A stretch of DNA of 64,000 nt from Petrosia ficiformis (lineage: Eukaryota > Porifera > Demospongiae > Haplosclerida > Petrosiidae), in NCBI GenBank assembly GCA_947044365.1, contig OX345639.1, positions 1,065,001-1,129,000 of the forward strand, written 5' to 3'. Within the stretch, counting starts at the first letter, position 1. Every line of letters begins with the position of its first letter. The position numbers and the translations under genes are program-made. The notes under the pieces were generated by a model. The model was not told the origin of the DNA. It ran no database searches and saw nothing but the letters and a program-made list of their open reading frames with translations. This document shows, in pieces, positions 11,615 to 23,601 of the stretch.

Positions 11615-13559
11615 TTGATTCTAATTGTTCTTATAATATAATTATTATTATTATCATTATTATTATTATTATTATTATAATTAATTATAGTTATATAATT
11701 GTATTTTTTAATACATAGGCAGCTAAATGAATCATATATAAAAGAATTGGGGATAAGTTATATGCCTGGCTGGAAAGATCCCTGGGGAGAAAGGTACTAC
11801 TGACCAATAGACCATTTACCCTACTGATAGACCAATGAATCATATTACCAATAGACCATATACGTATTATATTACTAACAGACCATGTACCATAATAGAA
11901 TTATATCACCAATAGACCATATACCATACCAAATGGATTGTATTACTAATAGATAATATTACCAATAGTCCTATATACCATACCAATGGATAAATGAATT
12001 ACATTAACTAGACTAACATACCATATACCAATGAACCAATGGATTATAATTTATATTACCAATAGACCGATGACATTTGGTGAGGTAGGATGTTTCCTGA
12101 GTCATTATTTTATTTGGTTGAAAATAATAGCTGAGGATTGGGAAAAAATCTTAATATTAGAAGATGATATTGATTTTGAAGACAACTTCAGACACGATCT
12201 CATACGCACATTAAGGGAGGTGGAGAATGCAGATCCAGAATGGGACCTTGTGTATGTATTTTAAATATAACTTTATAAATTATGTGTGTTGTGTAATTAC
12301 ATGTGTGATTGTATGTGTATGCTTAAACATGTATATACGTATGTATGTATACACGTATGTATGTATGTACGTATGTATGTATGTATGTATGTATGTATGT
12401 ATGTATGTATGTATGTATGTATGTATGTATGTGTGTATGTATGTTTAGATATAATTATGTATGTACATATAATGTATATATTCTAGATACATTGGTCGAA
12501 AGTCTTTGAATACAGACGATGAAGAATTAGTCAAAGGGACAGAGCATTTAGTGATACCTATGTATTCATACTGGACTCTTGGCTATATCATATCTCAAAG
12601 AGGAGCAAAGAAACTCTTATCAGCTCGTCCTTTTGATAACCTTCTACCAGTTGATGAATACATACCAATATTATATGATCAACATCCATTGTGAGTCTTG
12701 AGCAATTATAAGAATATATAATCATATGCAAATATTTACTTAATGCAGCAGGTAAATGTCAGTGTTATCCAACGCTAAGTCTTTATTCTATTCTTAAACC
12801 TAATGGTAAATGTCAGTGTTACCCAACGCTAAATCTTTATTCTATTCTTAAACCTAATTCAATTAATAGCATCTTTTCTGCTATTGTGTCCATAATAGTG
12901 ATATAGTAAATATATATTAATGGTTATGACATGTTCATATATCATATATATCAGGAAATAAATTCCCATGACATGACATGGAAAATGTTCATATCGTGGC
13001 AACACTATACTATACTACAGTAAACCTTAAATATAATAGAATGCTCTCATACAATCTCTTGCATGTCTCGACATCCCATTGTACCATTGTACCATTGGAC
13101 ATATATGTGTAATTCTCTAATATCAAATTATATAAAATATTATATATATCATTGTTGATGTTTAATTATTGTTTTTTTTAAATTAGTGATGATTGGGTGA
13201 AGTATTTTCCAAATCGTAATCTACACGCTTATTCTGCTGAACCTTTGCTGATATTTCCTACCCATTATGTTGGAGATAAGGAATGGTTTAGTGATACCGG
13301 TAAGATAACACAATATACATAAATATACATACATACCAAGGGAAGCAGAACAGGAGTGATCAATGTCTGAGACTACCACCACATATATATAATTATTATA
13401 TATTACATCTGCATATTTATACATACAATCACACACATGTCTTATTTAATTGTAGAGCCTCCAGAAAACGAACTTGCAAAGATTAGAGCAAGGAAGGCAC
13501 AAGAAGAAGAGGAGGAATTAAAGCATTCACATGACACAACAATGAAAACAGAACTATAA
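7528..13559 (+). CDS. COLGALT: Procollagen galactosyltransferase (GLT25 family)
   Basis: Thirteen exons: 7528-7772, 8274-8496, 8836-8900, 9586-9661, 10130-10334, 10719-10835, 10916-10992, 11224-11330, 11719-11793, 12066-12251, 12487-12690, 13187-13299, 13456-13559. Phases agree; 1797 nt, 598 residues, close to the family length of ~600-625. It begins with a signal-peptide-like hydrophobic stretch ([14 protein letters not shown]) and ends KTEL, a KDEL-type ER-retrieval signal (human COLGALT1 ends RDEL). The N-terminal GT-A-like half has [16 protein letters not shown] and the DxD-type motif YVDSDN. The C-terminal GT25 half has [28 protein letters not shown] and LPVDEYIP. Known role: UDP-galactose transfer to hydroxylysine of collagen in the ER lumen. 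COLGALT1 and COLGALT2 cannot be separated here. The short exon 2 joining (Ser-Ile-Tyr-Thr-Asp-His) was chosen by phase and by the pyrimidine-rich acceptor. Confidence 0.95.
7773..8273. other. COLGALT intron 1
   Basis: 501 bp. It has modest open frames (7900-8115, 8001-8228) with no recognisable similarity. No repeat structure seen. Confidence 0.6.
8601..8784. mobile_element. hAT-like MITE (family A), diverged copy
   Basis: 168-bp relative (8609-8776) of the element at 5176-5337, with shared blocks CTCTTGTCCTGCTCC, ACATTCACTGGAT and AATGTCCTGTATGACTGGCT. It is flanked by TGTACAAT and TATACAAT (7 of 8 match). It lies in COLGALT intron 2. Confidence 0.82.
9086..9255. mobile_element. Possible MITE remnant (ACAGTGAAACCTC end)
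   Basis: It starts ACAGTGAAACCTCTTCACAC and contains repeated GTGTCCTT/AAGGACAC-type blocks on both strands. Its right end is only loosely inverted. A related start, ACAGTGAAATCCCTCTATTG, is seen at about 40631. Confidence 0.4.
9662..10129. other. COLGALT intron 4
   Basis: 468 bp, AT-rich. The block ATGAATTTATAATGAGCTCAGTTT near 10053 resembles 6496-6525 in POLK intron 1. Nothing else was recognised. Confidence 0.5.
10420..10675. repeat. (GGAT)n-type array in COLGALT intron 5
   Basis: About 250 bp of ATGG/ATGA/ATAG tetranucleotides. It yields long minus-strand PSIH-type frames that are not genes. Confidence 0.95.
11345..11700. repeat. (TATC)n followed by (ATT)n in COLGALT intron 8
   Basis: About 150 bp of TATC/CATC units, then about 165 bp of ATT repeats broken by an A-run at 11566-11574. 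The two microsatellites fill almost the whole intron. Confidence 0.95.
12327..12445. repeat. (GTAT)n array in COLGALT intron 10
   Basis: About 25 GTAT units with a few variants, ending 40 bp before the exon 11 acceptor. Confidence 0.95.
12751..12857. repeat. 53-bp tandem duplication in COLGALT intron 11
   Basis: Two copies of a unit starting GGTAAATGTCAGTGTTAYCC, differing at about two bases. The rest of the ~500-bp intron is AT-rich and unrecognised. Confidence 0.9.
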
Positions 13560-14005
13560 GTATAGTTGTACTTATCACTGACATATATTATACATGTTTA
13601 CAAATACATGTATTAGCTGTTATTACTTGCTAGTTTTTGAGAGGTGGCTAAATCATTAGTAGGTAATTATAATTACACATCTATTGATTAATCATCAATT
13701 ATAAAACCACACATTACATACCACACCCATTTTAAACCCACACCCAGACGCTACATACTATGAAAACACTATACATTTAGTAAACAGAGTGAACCATTAA
13801 TGGTATGTTGAAGACTAGCATGATAAATTGAAAATTGTGTGCAATAGAAAATGTGGAACAAAACACACTCCTTGCAGGAGTCCTACATTCAATACCAAAC
13901 TAAACAGAACTGCATGTATACTCATAGTCCCACATACTAACAAAGAGAACTAGCTAGTTGATGAACTACATATATAGTTCAGTTCCCATAGATACCAAAT
14001 CCGAT
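13560..14005. other. Convergent intergenic gap COLGALT/TMEM237
   Basis: 446 bp between two stop codons on opposite strands. No AATAAA was found close to either stop, so the 3' ends may use variant signals or overlap. No repeat was recognised. Confidence 0.6.
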
Positions 14006-17000
14006 TCATGCCAGATCAAGAGGTGTTGTTAATTCTGTATTACTGTCTTCATCAAGTTTGTAGATATAATCTGTAGACAATTAAGTTTGTGTTATAAGCG
14101 ATAAAGATGTTGTATTGTAAATTAGTTTGTCAGGCAACTGAGCATGTGATTATCATGTGACAACACAAAAAGGGACGCATTGAAATAGAAAACTCAAATA
14201 AAATGTTCATAGTCTTGATATTGTCAAGAGGTTTAAAAACAAAATTAAACTATACTTCTATCTATCGACCTATCTATCTATCTATCTAGTATCTATCTAT
14301 CTATCTGTCTGTCAGTCTATCTATTTATCTATTTATATATCTATCTATCTATCTATATATCTATCTATCTATCTAATTACTATTGTAAATCTTACCTTCC
14401 AGTCTATCAACTGATAATGACCATATGACAAGTATCCAGCTTATACATGTACATATAGTCCTAGCTATACAAATGGCAAGCCAAACTGTTATCTTATCAC
14501 TCAGTTGTCCATTGGATGAATAGTATAAGTCATCTTTACTGAGAATAGTTAAAGATGAGGTAGTATTACTAGCTGTTAGAACATCTGTCCTGAAAATGTA
14601 GAGCAGTTTGAAAAGAGCAATATCATTTCAAATGTGCTGTATTGTTATGATGTACAGTACAATTACATGTACATGTCATTATTGTACATGTTCATTATAC
14701 ATGTGACTGTAGTTTCCTATTGTATGAAGTACATGTCATTTCAATTATACATATACATTGTACATTGTACATGAACTGTAGTTTTGATGTGTCATTTCAA
14801 TTGTACATGTACATTGTACATGAACTGTAGTTTTGATGTGTCATTTCAATTGTACATATACATTGTACATGAACTGTAGTTTTGATGTGTCATTTCCATT
14901 GTACATATACATTGTACATGAACTGTAGTTTTGATGTGTCATTTCCATTGTACATATACATTGTACATATACATTGTACGTGAACTGTAGTTTTGATGTG
15001 TCATTTCCATTGTACATATACATTGTATGTGAACTGTAGTTTTGATGTGTCATTTCAATTATACATGTACATTGTACATGAAGTGTAGTTTTGATGTGTC
15101 ATTTCCATTGTACATGTACATTGTACGTGTACATTGTACGTGAACTGTAGTTTTGATGTGTCATTTCCATTGTACATATACATTGTATGTGAACTGTAGT
15201 TTTGATGTGTCATTTCAATTATACATGTACATTGTACATGAAGTGTAGTTTTGATGTGTCATTTCCATTGTACATGTACATTGTACGTGTACATTGTACG
15301 TGAACTGTAGTTTTGATGTGTCATTTCCATTGTACATGTACATTGTACATGAACTGTAGTTTTGATGTGTCATTTCCATTGTACATTATACAGTACATAT
15401 ATACATTGTCAGCTATATAATGAATCTCACCATAGATTAGGTTGATCACTGAATAGTGCTATTCTTTCATCTAAAAAAGCTATACTTGTTGTGAGTATTA
15501 GAACAATTGTTAAAAGAACTAGAGCTAAAAATAAATACAAATGATAATAGAATTTAATAATAATTAATACTAAACCTCACCTACTCCTAAAGCTATTTCT
15601 GATAGGGAATGATAACATCTCTCAAAACATAACTTGTTGCTTCTTGCTACATCAAATCTAATTGTATATATATTATATAGTTATATACGTACATGTATGT
15701 AAGAAACATTGTTGATTGCATAAGGTTGATGTAAGGCAGTGGATTCAATCCCTAGGCCGATTCCTGAGTTTGTTACTAATTCTCATGCCTGCGTACACAT
15801 ATGCTCTTTCATTTATGGAAGCATAACATCGAGAGATAGTGTTTACATAGAAACAGGTACTGTAATTTAGGGATGTATTCAGTAGTCTTTCTATGATCAT
15901 TTAGAGGGACCTCCTTATAGTATCTATCAGTTATATATATACCCCAATGTACCTGCCCCCCTTAGATTTAATTATTTTGACAAAGTAAAAGTAAAATTTC
16001 TTTGCATGCTCATTGATTTATGTAATGTGATTCAATAATTAGTTTGGAGCATCTGTGTACCCCCCTATTGTAAAATCCTGGTGAGAACTCTGGATGTACG
16101 CCTAAACAATGTATGTATATTATTTACGTCTTATCCTATATATAGTACTAGGTAGGTGTGTCTGAATGACAGGAACATTACCTATCAAGAATCGAAACAA
16201 TAGTTACAAACAAAAGGAGAAGATAGAGAGAATGAAGAGCTAAAGGAAATCTGTGGTAGTGTTCAAGAAATGAGATATGTCTGTTTGAGTTTTGGCTTAT
16301 GGTGTAAGCAACCACCGAATTCCAGAGAGATATACCTGTAGAAATAATCAGTTGACTCCATTATTACATGCCTGTACATTTATCTTATACTAGTATGAGT
16401 TTGTGTGTTTGAATTCAAACCTGCTAAAAGTCCATGACTTGCAAATGATAAAGTCTGAATGAATTTGTGAATATTCTGTTAAACAAGGAGAGAGAGAGAG
16501 AGAGAGGGAGAGAGGGAGAGAGGGAAAGCCAGAGAAAGAAGTCATATGAAGTGAAGTAAGAGAAAGAGGATCGATGGTAGGAGGAGTAGAAAGTGGACTA
16601 AAAAGCAAAGAGTATATGATATATATACATTGTATATACTATATATACTATATTTTCATGTTCTCACAAGAACTAATTTGGGGCTTGTAATATATCCTTC
16701 TTCGTGATCCATGGGACTGTTGGATTCATTGCTCCAAGATTCCTCCTGTCCTTGACTTCTCCCTTTTCTTTGAACTACACGTGTAAAACCACCAGTATCT
16801 AACAGAAGGGAAGATCATAAAAATTTACATACATATAAAATTATGAACAGTAGATACATGTATGTACATACGTATGTTCTGTACATACATACATACATAT
16901 ACAATACATATACAATACATGTACCACATGTTCACTGTTTATTAAGTACATGTAATAACCATGTACATGTACTTATAACAAATTATAATTGCAAAACATT

Positions 17001-19599
17001 TCTACATAATATGTATATGTACATGTAATTATATACAGTACTAAGCATACAGTACTAAGCATATAGTACATGTACATACATATACATGTGTATGTAGATG
17101 TGTATAACTGTATATATATATATATATATCCCGATACGGCGAAACATCAAAGTAAACCACAGGTTTATATATCAGATATAGCACCCTGTGGTCAGATATA
17201 AAACCTGCCGTCGAAACAGACTACAAGAAAACAACGCTTACCTTCTCCAAAGTGCCAACAAAAAGGTAGGAGAAGCATCAGACATCAACAAAGGTTTTGT
17301 CTTTTGTGAAATATATTGATTATAACATGCCTGATATAGCACTCGTAGGGTGTTATAACCTTTACATATATATACATGTACAATGAACACATCTACACAT
17401 ACCAGGAAGTTGTTGGTAGATGACGGCATTGTCTTGCTTGTTGTCAGGAACAGTTTCGTTAGACTGAATATTCACATCATTTATCAGACCCTCTCTGACA
17501 TCTTCTTCATCCACAAGAAATGGAGGGTCTAGAAGTTTATAAATAATGATTTGAAGAACTAATTCAATTACTCTATTGGTAGTACGTACTTATGTACAAT
17601 TCAGACTTGGGGCAAGTACACAGCATTTGTACTTAAGTACAAGTACTGAAGGAAGACTCAAGTACAAGTAAAAGTACTTGTTTGGACCTTCAAGTACAGT
17701 CAAGTACAAGTACAGAAGTACTTGACCACAAGTCTGATGTACATACATGTACTTACAAATATTTGCCTAAATCTACATTATATTAAAATGTGATGACAAT
17801 ATGGCTTGTACAGCTCACCATTAGGACAGCTCAATTCATGTCTGAATCCTGATGGTTGTTTATCTGTTTCTTCTTGTGGGTTAGTTGTCAATGATAGTTG
17901 AGATTGTAGCTGATCTGGAAGAACTGATATAATTCCACACACACATGAATATACATAACATGTACATGTATATATACATGTACAGACATACACAGACACG
18001 TGGACAGTTGGGCAGCATATATACAATGTACATGTATGTACACTGTACATATACATGTATTCATGCTCACACACATGCACAAGAGCATACATGTAGCTAA
18101 TGAATAGGCAGGTTATGGTAGGTTATACCGACATCTTTAGAGAAAAACTATTTGAATTTCCAGTATTCAGCCTCAAATCCGCCAGTATGGACAAGAATGG
18201 GTGGGGTAGAGCCATAGAGGGTTGCAATCACAAAAGTAACAAGTTAATCAATAGACCACACCCATCATGGATAGTAAAAACTTTGGCATGCTCTACACAT
18301 CTTCTCCATGTCTATCTTTAAAATGGGTCTAGATGTGCCCACATGCACACAAAATGCACAATGCATTAACACATACATATACATGTACCTGGTAACTCTC
18401 TTGCTAAGGCTGATGTTGTTAAATCATCTTTTAATTGATCATTCATGGGTTGGCTACTTACAGGAACATCCGTACTTTGTATTTGAGGCAAACTTCTTTT
18501 CTTAGATCGTTTCCTTGTCGTTTGTTTCTTCATTTCATCTTGCGATAAAGAAACTGCAACACTCTCCTTCTTTTTAGCAACTTCGAAATCAGTCTCATTG
18601 TGAACAGCAGAATGTTCTAATTGAAGATCTTTGTTGCTTTCAAATGGTTTATTAGACTCTAATACATTAATGTCAGAATATGTCTTCACCTCATTCCCAT
18701 CTCCAATCTCAGACTGAGGTCCAGTGTATGTAGGACTCAAGGAATCATTCCCAGACTGAGATTGTGGTGGTATAGGATCAAGTCTTGCACGGAGTACATT
18801 TAAATATGACTCATCCATAGTGTTTGTAGAATCTATTAAGGAGTCCGGTCCTGTCATTATTAATAAAAGTATCAATAATTATAGAGAATAGACATTCAGT
18901 ACAAATAATAATATATATAATTATATATATTATATACATGCACACATTATTTTAAAGAGGCCTTTGTGGCTAGGTAGAGACATCAGTATTATTGACTATA
19001 ATTATAGCCAAAATATTCTTATTTGAGAAAGAAATGAGCCTACGTTTCAACACCTATTCAGGTGTCTTCATCAGGTAGGGCATAAAAGTGAAACCAGTGA
19101 TGAGACTTATATAGATACAAGTAAGAGAAGATAAAGGGGTGGTAAATAAACAAAATAATAATAATAATAAAGGGTATTGTAATCTAAAAAATAAACAGGG
19201 TAGAACTAAATAAATAAATAGTAGTTTATTTACCACCCCTTTATCTTCTTTTACTTGTATCTATATAAGTCTCGTCACTGCATGGTTTCACATTTATGCT
19301 CTAGCGGATGAAGACACCTGAATAGGTGTTGAAATGCGGCTCTTCTTTTTCAAAAAAGAAATATTTTTGCTAGTGAATATATATATATATATATATGTAA
19401 TACCTCCATGAGTGTCAACATTTGAGGTACTTCTTTTAGTTCTTCTGGTCCTTCGCTTCTTTTTTACAAGAGGTTGTTCCAACTTATGTGGTAATTTAAT
19501 GGTATCATTGTTCCTCACCATACTACTGTTATCAGGAGATTGTAGATCTGACATATGTAGAGGAGAGTCTTGACCAAGTGAAGAATCAAAATACATCAT
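14006..19599 (-). CDS. TMEM237: Transmembrane protein 237 (ciliary transition zone)
   Basis: Eleven exons on the minus strand: 19599-19404, 18850-18389, 17923-17819, 17528-17403, 16798-16668, 16475-16421, 16335-16182, 15657-15581, 15524-15431, 14589-14396, 14070-14006. Phases agree; 1659 nt, 552 residues, longer than the ~400-residue vertebrate protein because of a larger disordered N-terminal half. The N half is polar, with basic clusters (KKKRRTRRTKR; RKRSKKR). The C half has four hydrophobic segments in the TMEM237 order: a segment ending SHGLLAG, then LWNSVVAYTI / LHSLYLLLLFVTIVSILDRFD, then LVLLTIVLILTTSIAFLDERI, then KITVWLAICIARTICTCISW. Known role: membrane component of the ciliary transition zone in the MKS module; human defects cause Joubert syndrome. 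It implies a ciliated organism. I assigned it from the order and spacing of weakly conserved motifs, so exon edges in the N half are less certain than in the C half. Confidence 0.86.
14255..14378. repeat. (TCTA)n in TMEM237 last intron
   Basis: Interrupted TCTA tetranucleotides about 20 bp from the exon 10 donor. Confidence 0.93.
14740..15395. repeat. ~50-60-bp minisatellite in TMEM237 intron 9
   Basis: About twelve units with the core GAACTGTAGTTTTGATGTGTC, then ATTTCMATTGTACATATACATTGTAC. Some units gain an extra TACATTGTACGTG block, so a higher-order pair at 14990-15110 recurs at about 15160-15280. Confidence 0.93.
17111..17360. other. Unclassified insert-like sequence in TMEM237 intron 4
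   Basis: Starting after a TA run, a GC-richer block contains short nested inverted repeats (CCACAGG...CCTGTGG; AGATATAGCACCC twice). It differs in texture from the flanking ACATGT-rich intron. No family could be named. Confidence 0.35.
17602..17736. mobile_element. 135-bp MITE with CAGACTTG ends
   Basis: It begins CAGACTTGGGGCAAGTAC and ends GTACTTGACCACAAGTCTG, an inverted pair. The interior has repeated AAGTACAAGTACT motifs. There is no exact target duplication. It lies in TMEM237 intron 3. Confidence 0.7.
19005..19380. mobile_element. Foldback element in TMEM237 intron 1
   Basis: Two arms (~19005-19178 and ~19222-19380) are inverted copies of each other with about 90% identity by eye. 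Both contain TTCAACACCTATTCAGGTG, ACTTATATAGATACAAGTAA and GATAAAGGGGTGGTAAATAA. The ends read TAGCCAAAATATT and AATATTTTTGCTA. The loop is an AATAAT-rich spacer. Each arm has its own small hairpin (CACCT-ATTC-AGGTG). Confidence 0.88.
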
Positions 19600-19697
19600 T
19601 GTTGTTGGTGAGCATTAATTAGAATAATTACTATTACCATGGTAATGTAATGTAGGTGTGGTTCACTTTGCATGTGCTTGCTTGCACTGCTTTCAAA
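19600..19697. promoter_or_regulatory. Presumed bidirectional promoter, TMEM237/UBR4
   Basis: 98 bp separate the divergent start codons of TMEM237 (19599) and UBR4 (19698). An in-frame upstream ATG at 19656 would add 14 residues to UBR4. Confidence 0.6.
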
Positions 19698-22600
19698 ATG
19701 GAGGCTGAAGAGAAGAAAGAGAAATTTCTCTCTGCTCTCCTAACTGAGCCTAATATCAAAGATATATCACAACTAGCCCAGAAGCTAGTAAAGAGGTTAT
19801 ATTTGAATATTTATTATTCTCTCAATTATTATTTTTTTTAATTTTCAGAAAACGTTTATTTGAAGATATCAGTGTGGAAACTACTGCTTTAGTTTTCCTA
19901 ACGGGAACTCAGTTTAGTCATGTTCATAAAGGTGAGATCATATACTGATTAAAATACATATAAATTACATAACTGTAATTTAAAAGTTGTACAGTTTACT
20001 ATTAAGGGGTGTGGTACAAATTTGTAATTATATATAATACATAACGAAAGAATGTCCAGTTGTGTATATACTACCTTTAACTAATGTTCTACGTTTATAT
20101 ATAATTGGGTGGCACGTGTAGCTTGCGTTCTAAGCTGGGACATGCCATGTACATGTACACTTGTCTCAGTTAATTTTATATGTTTCATGATTATATGCAT
20201 AAATGTAGGTTATGTTACTATAGCAACTGATAACCACGTGAATACAGCTAAGCTAGGGGTAGTTAATATGTGCCACACTTATCTCAGTTAATTAATTAAG
20301 TTTATTTGTCTTTCATACATGTAAGTTCCATGACTACATATGTTATGTTACCATAGCAACTGATACGTCAGCCTGTGGTATTTCAATAGTGTACTAATAG
20401 GTACATGTATTTTGTAATATAGATGGTTAATGTTTTTCTCTTTAGATATTACCCCTGCTCTGTTGCCACCTATCAGTGATATTTGTGGACAGCTGATAAA
20501 ACATGCTTTGTCTCTTTTTGATCATGAGAGCGCATACTATCTTTTACCAATCAAATTAATTCAAAATCTTTGTGAGAGTGATGGTGGACTTAGTGACCCT
20601 GATGTTCAGCTATTGATGGAGATTGTCAAGGATCAAGATATTTTAGATGCCATGTTTACAAAGGGTAATTAATTAGTTGATAAATGACGGGCATTAAATG
20701 GAACAATCTATATACATGTACATTTGTATTTGCTGAAAGCAGCTGGTGTGGTAGACATATATACATGTAACATGCACATTCTAATTAATGCACATCAATT
20801 AATTTTTCTCTATTTAATGCACACCATGCACCTAGCTATTACAAATTTCTTGCTTTCTACTAATTTGTTTGTTGATCAAATTAATTTAATACTTGTGTAA
20901 TGTCTACTCTTTTACTCTATTTAATGCCCCATAATGTTTAATTAGTGACATGTACATGTACTAAATATACACATGTACATGTGTATGTATCCAACACTAA
21001 TTGTAATTAATTATTACAGAGGGTGGTGATGTTGTAATAGGTGATGTAAGTGTGTTGGAGAAAGATGAAAAACAAGAAGAAGTACATGTAGATGATCGAC
21101 GAGACTCCAAGGCTGATGCTGCAGCTGAAATACAAAAACTTTACTCACAAATGAGAGCTGGCCGAAAGAAATCTGGATCTATAACATCAATTGGTAGCCC
21201 TGCAGGTGTGCTTAAATTGGAGAAACCTCCAGCTATACCTGAAGGTAGGTACTGTAAAAAATGTCCATCTACATGTACATGTATTACATGTACACATGTA
21301 CACGTATTACATGTACACATGTACACAAATGAAGCCCTACATGTATGTTTCTTGTATGTATTTATAACAAATCTAACAAATGTGTTTCTGTTTTTGTAGT
21401 TGAGGAATTTTTTCAAACAAATATTGATATGTTGAAGGAACAAGGAGGACTGGAGAAACTGTTACTCTTCTGTGTTAATCTTCCTGTGTTTGCTGAAATT
21501 GCTTCTAAGAAGAAAGAATTCTTCTCTGATGAAAATACTTTGACAAACAAGTATGTGGAATCTCACGTGTACATGTACAATGATAGTTGAGATTGTAATT
21601 AGAGTTTGCACACTGTACATGTACATGTGTTAATTAGGGCTGATACATGTATAGTGTACCAATCAACCATCAAATTAAATGACTGGTACTTATAAACTGA
21701 GCTGCTATTTCTGATAAGAATATTATCATCATTTATAACTGTAACAAATAAAGTTGAAAAATTGTTTTTCCTAATAAGACGAGGCTGTTTTGATATCTCT
21801 CAATGTTTTATTATTATTGTTCATGTAGATTGTATTAATACATTCCTCCTTTTATTACTAGGTTGTTTCAAGTCAAATGTGCTATTGAAGCTTCATTAAT
21901 TGTAACTAGTCTTAGTAGCAACATAACTCCATTGACATCTTCTTCACTGACTAGTTTGACTTCTCTTGTTCTCAAATGTATCACTTCAGTCACTACTGCT
22001 ATTATAAATTTGAACCCTTCAGTACTGAGCAAGAAATCGGAACAGAAAAGTGAACATTATTAATTCTATTGTCCATTATCCTTCTGTCTACTCACCAATT
22101 AATTATCTATTAGTCCATTGTTCATTTGTCCAATCATTACTTAGTCCATCATTCATTTGTCCATTAGTCCAATTATCCATCTATCCATTCATCCATTTAT
22201 CCATTCTCTACCAGTCCCATCTCAGTTCCTATTCATCCAACTTATCTACTATTTTTATATCCTCAGCTGATTCTGATACCTCCTCAGTTAAGACATCTCC
22301 TACCAGTGTAGCGGAACTACTAGGATCTCTGTCAGTTTGTCAGCTACCTTCGTCCTCCAGTATAAAGGGTCTGATACAGGAAATAATTACAGGAACAGTG
22401 AGTTATAATTCATAGAGTTAGTAATTCCCTTGCCTATACAAACAATAATTATACATGTACAAAATGTACACTGTACATGTAATTAATTTTTTTGTAGCTC
22501 AAAGTCATCAAAAAAGTTGAGAATATTATCAAAGGATCTGAAATGGCTAAGGTAATACATATACATGTACACACATACATGTACACACATACATGTACAC

Positions 22601-23601
22601 ACATACAATGTACATTAATGCATCTACATGTATATATATGTAAGAAAGGTGCCAGTAAATGTATGTGTGTACATTTACATATGTACATGTACTTTTATGT
22701 CTTAATGCATATACATGTACATGTGTGATGTAATGTGTCTTCCATCATATCATGTATCACATTTCTTCACCTCTCCAGACTACTGATACCTACATTACAA
22801 TAGTTGCGTATAATATTTTCTCTGGACTCTTGCCTGTTCTCACACCAATACTGAAACCATCAGGCATTGAACAAAGTGGTGGCATCTTAGCTGGGTAAGC
22901 CACCATGTGCATGTACATGTATGTGACTTGATCTATTTATCATAATGTACATACATGTATGAAATGTTTTGCCCTCCATAGCTGACCAAAATCATGTTAA
23001 CACAAATAACACTTACAATATGTACATAAATAAAGCATCTATCGTTTTACAAGCTAGAACTCCTTAAGTTATAGAGCAATGGTTATTGTGATTGTACATG
23101 TACCAGTACCTCCCTGATTGGTCCAGATTGCATCAGAATCAATCTTAGACAAACTTGGGGAAAGAGGGGGAATGCCCCAAGACTACTTAAATGGTGTGTA
23201 CCCCCAACCCCTTTCCCATGTCATGTCATACTAACACTAATACACATGTACATGTATGTAATCTTGTACTCTTTTGTTTTAGACAAATCAGATTGAATGT
23301 TCCTATTGGACAGCTGATATATTTAGCACTTCAGATGACAATTAGTCTTTTAGAGCCTTTGTCAGGAGAAATGGAAAATGAAAAAGTAAAGTGACAAATT
23401 AATAATCATTTATTACATGCTTCTACATGTCATCATATCTGATCCTATTTTGATTCTCTATAGATTGATGATGATATAGTGAATGCATTAGATCTGGATA
23501 TTAATGGATCATATTCAAGATGGCAGCTGTCGTGTGTATTATTGAAACAATTTCCTCTCTTTGATACTATATTGTCAGTGATGTTGACTGCTTTTAAAAA
23601 G
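19698..23601 (+). other. UBR4: UBR4 exons 1-11: N-terminal arm
   Basis: Exons: 19698-19795, 19849-19931, 20446-20664, 21020-21244, 21400-21550, 21862-22049, 22267-22397, 22498-22551, 22779-22894, 23283-23385, 23464-23601. The anchor to UBR4 is exon 5, [20 protein letters not shown], which matches the family's conserved LxxLGGSEKLLRVCLNLP region. The remainder is helical and weakly conserved. Introns hold ACATGTAC-type repeats, and intron 2 (19932-20445) has two diverged copies of a TATGTTACYATAGCAACTGATA block. Confidence 0.88.

Noticed and set aside
15715..15800. tRNA-like string (GTGGATTCAATCCCTAGGCC) in a TMEM237 intron
   Set aside because: It does not fit the B-box consensus and no cloverleaf could be drawn.
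18100..18321. 73-codon plus-strand frame opposite TMEM237 intron 2
   Set aside because: No similarity or splice context; TMEM237 exons on the other strand explain the locus.
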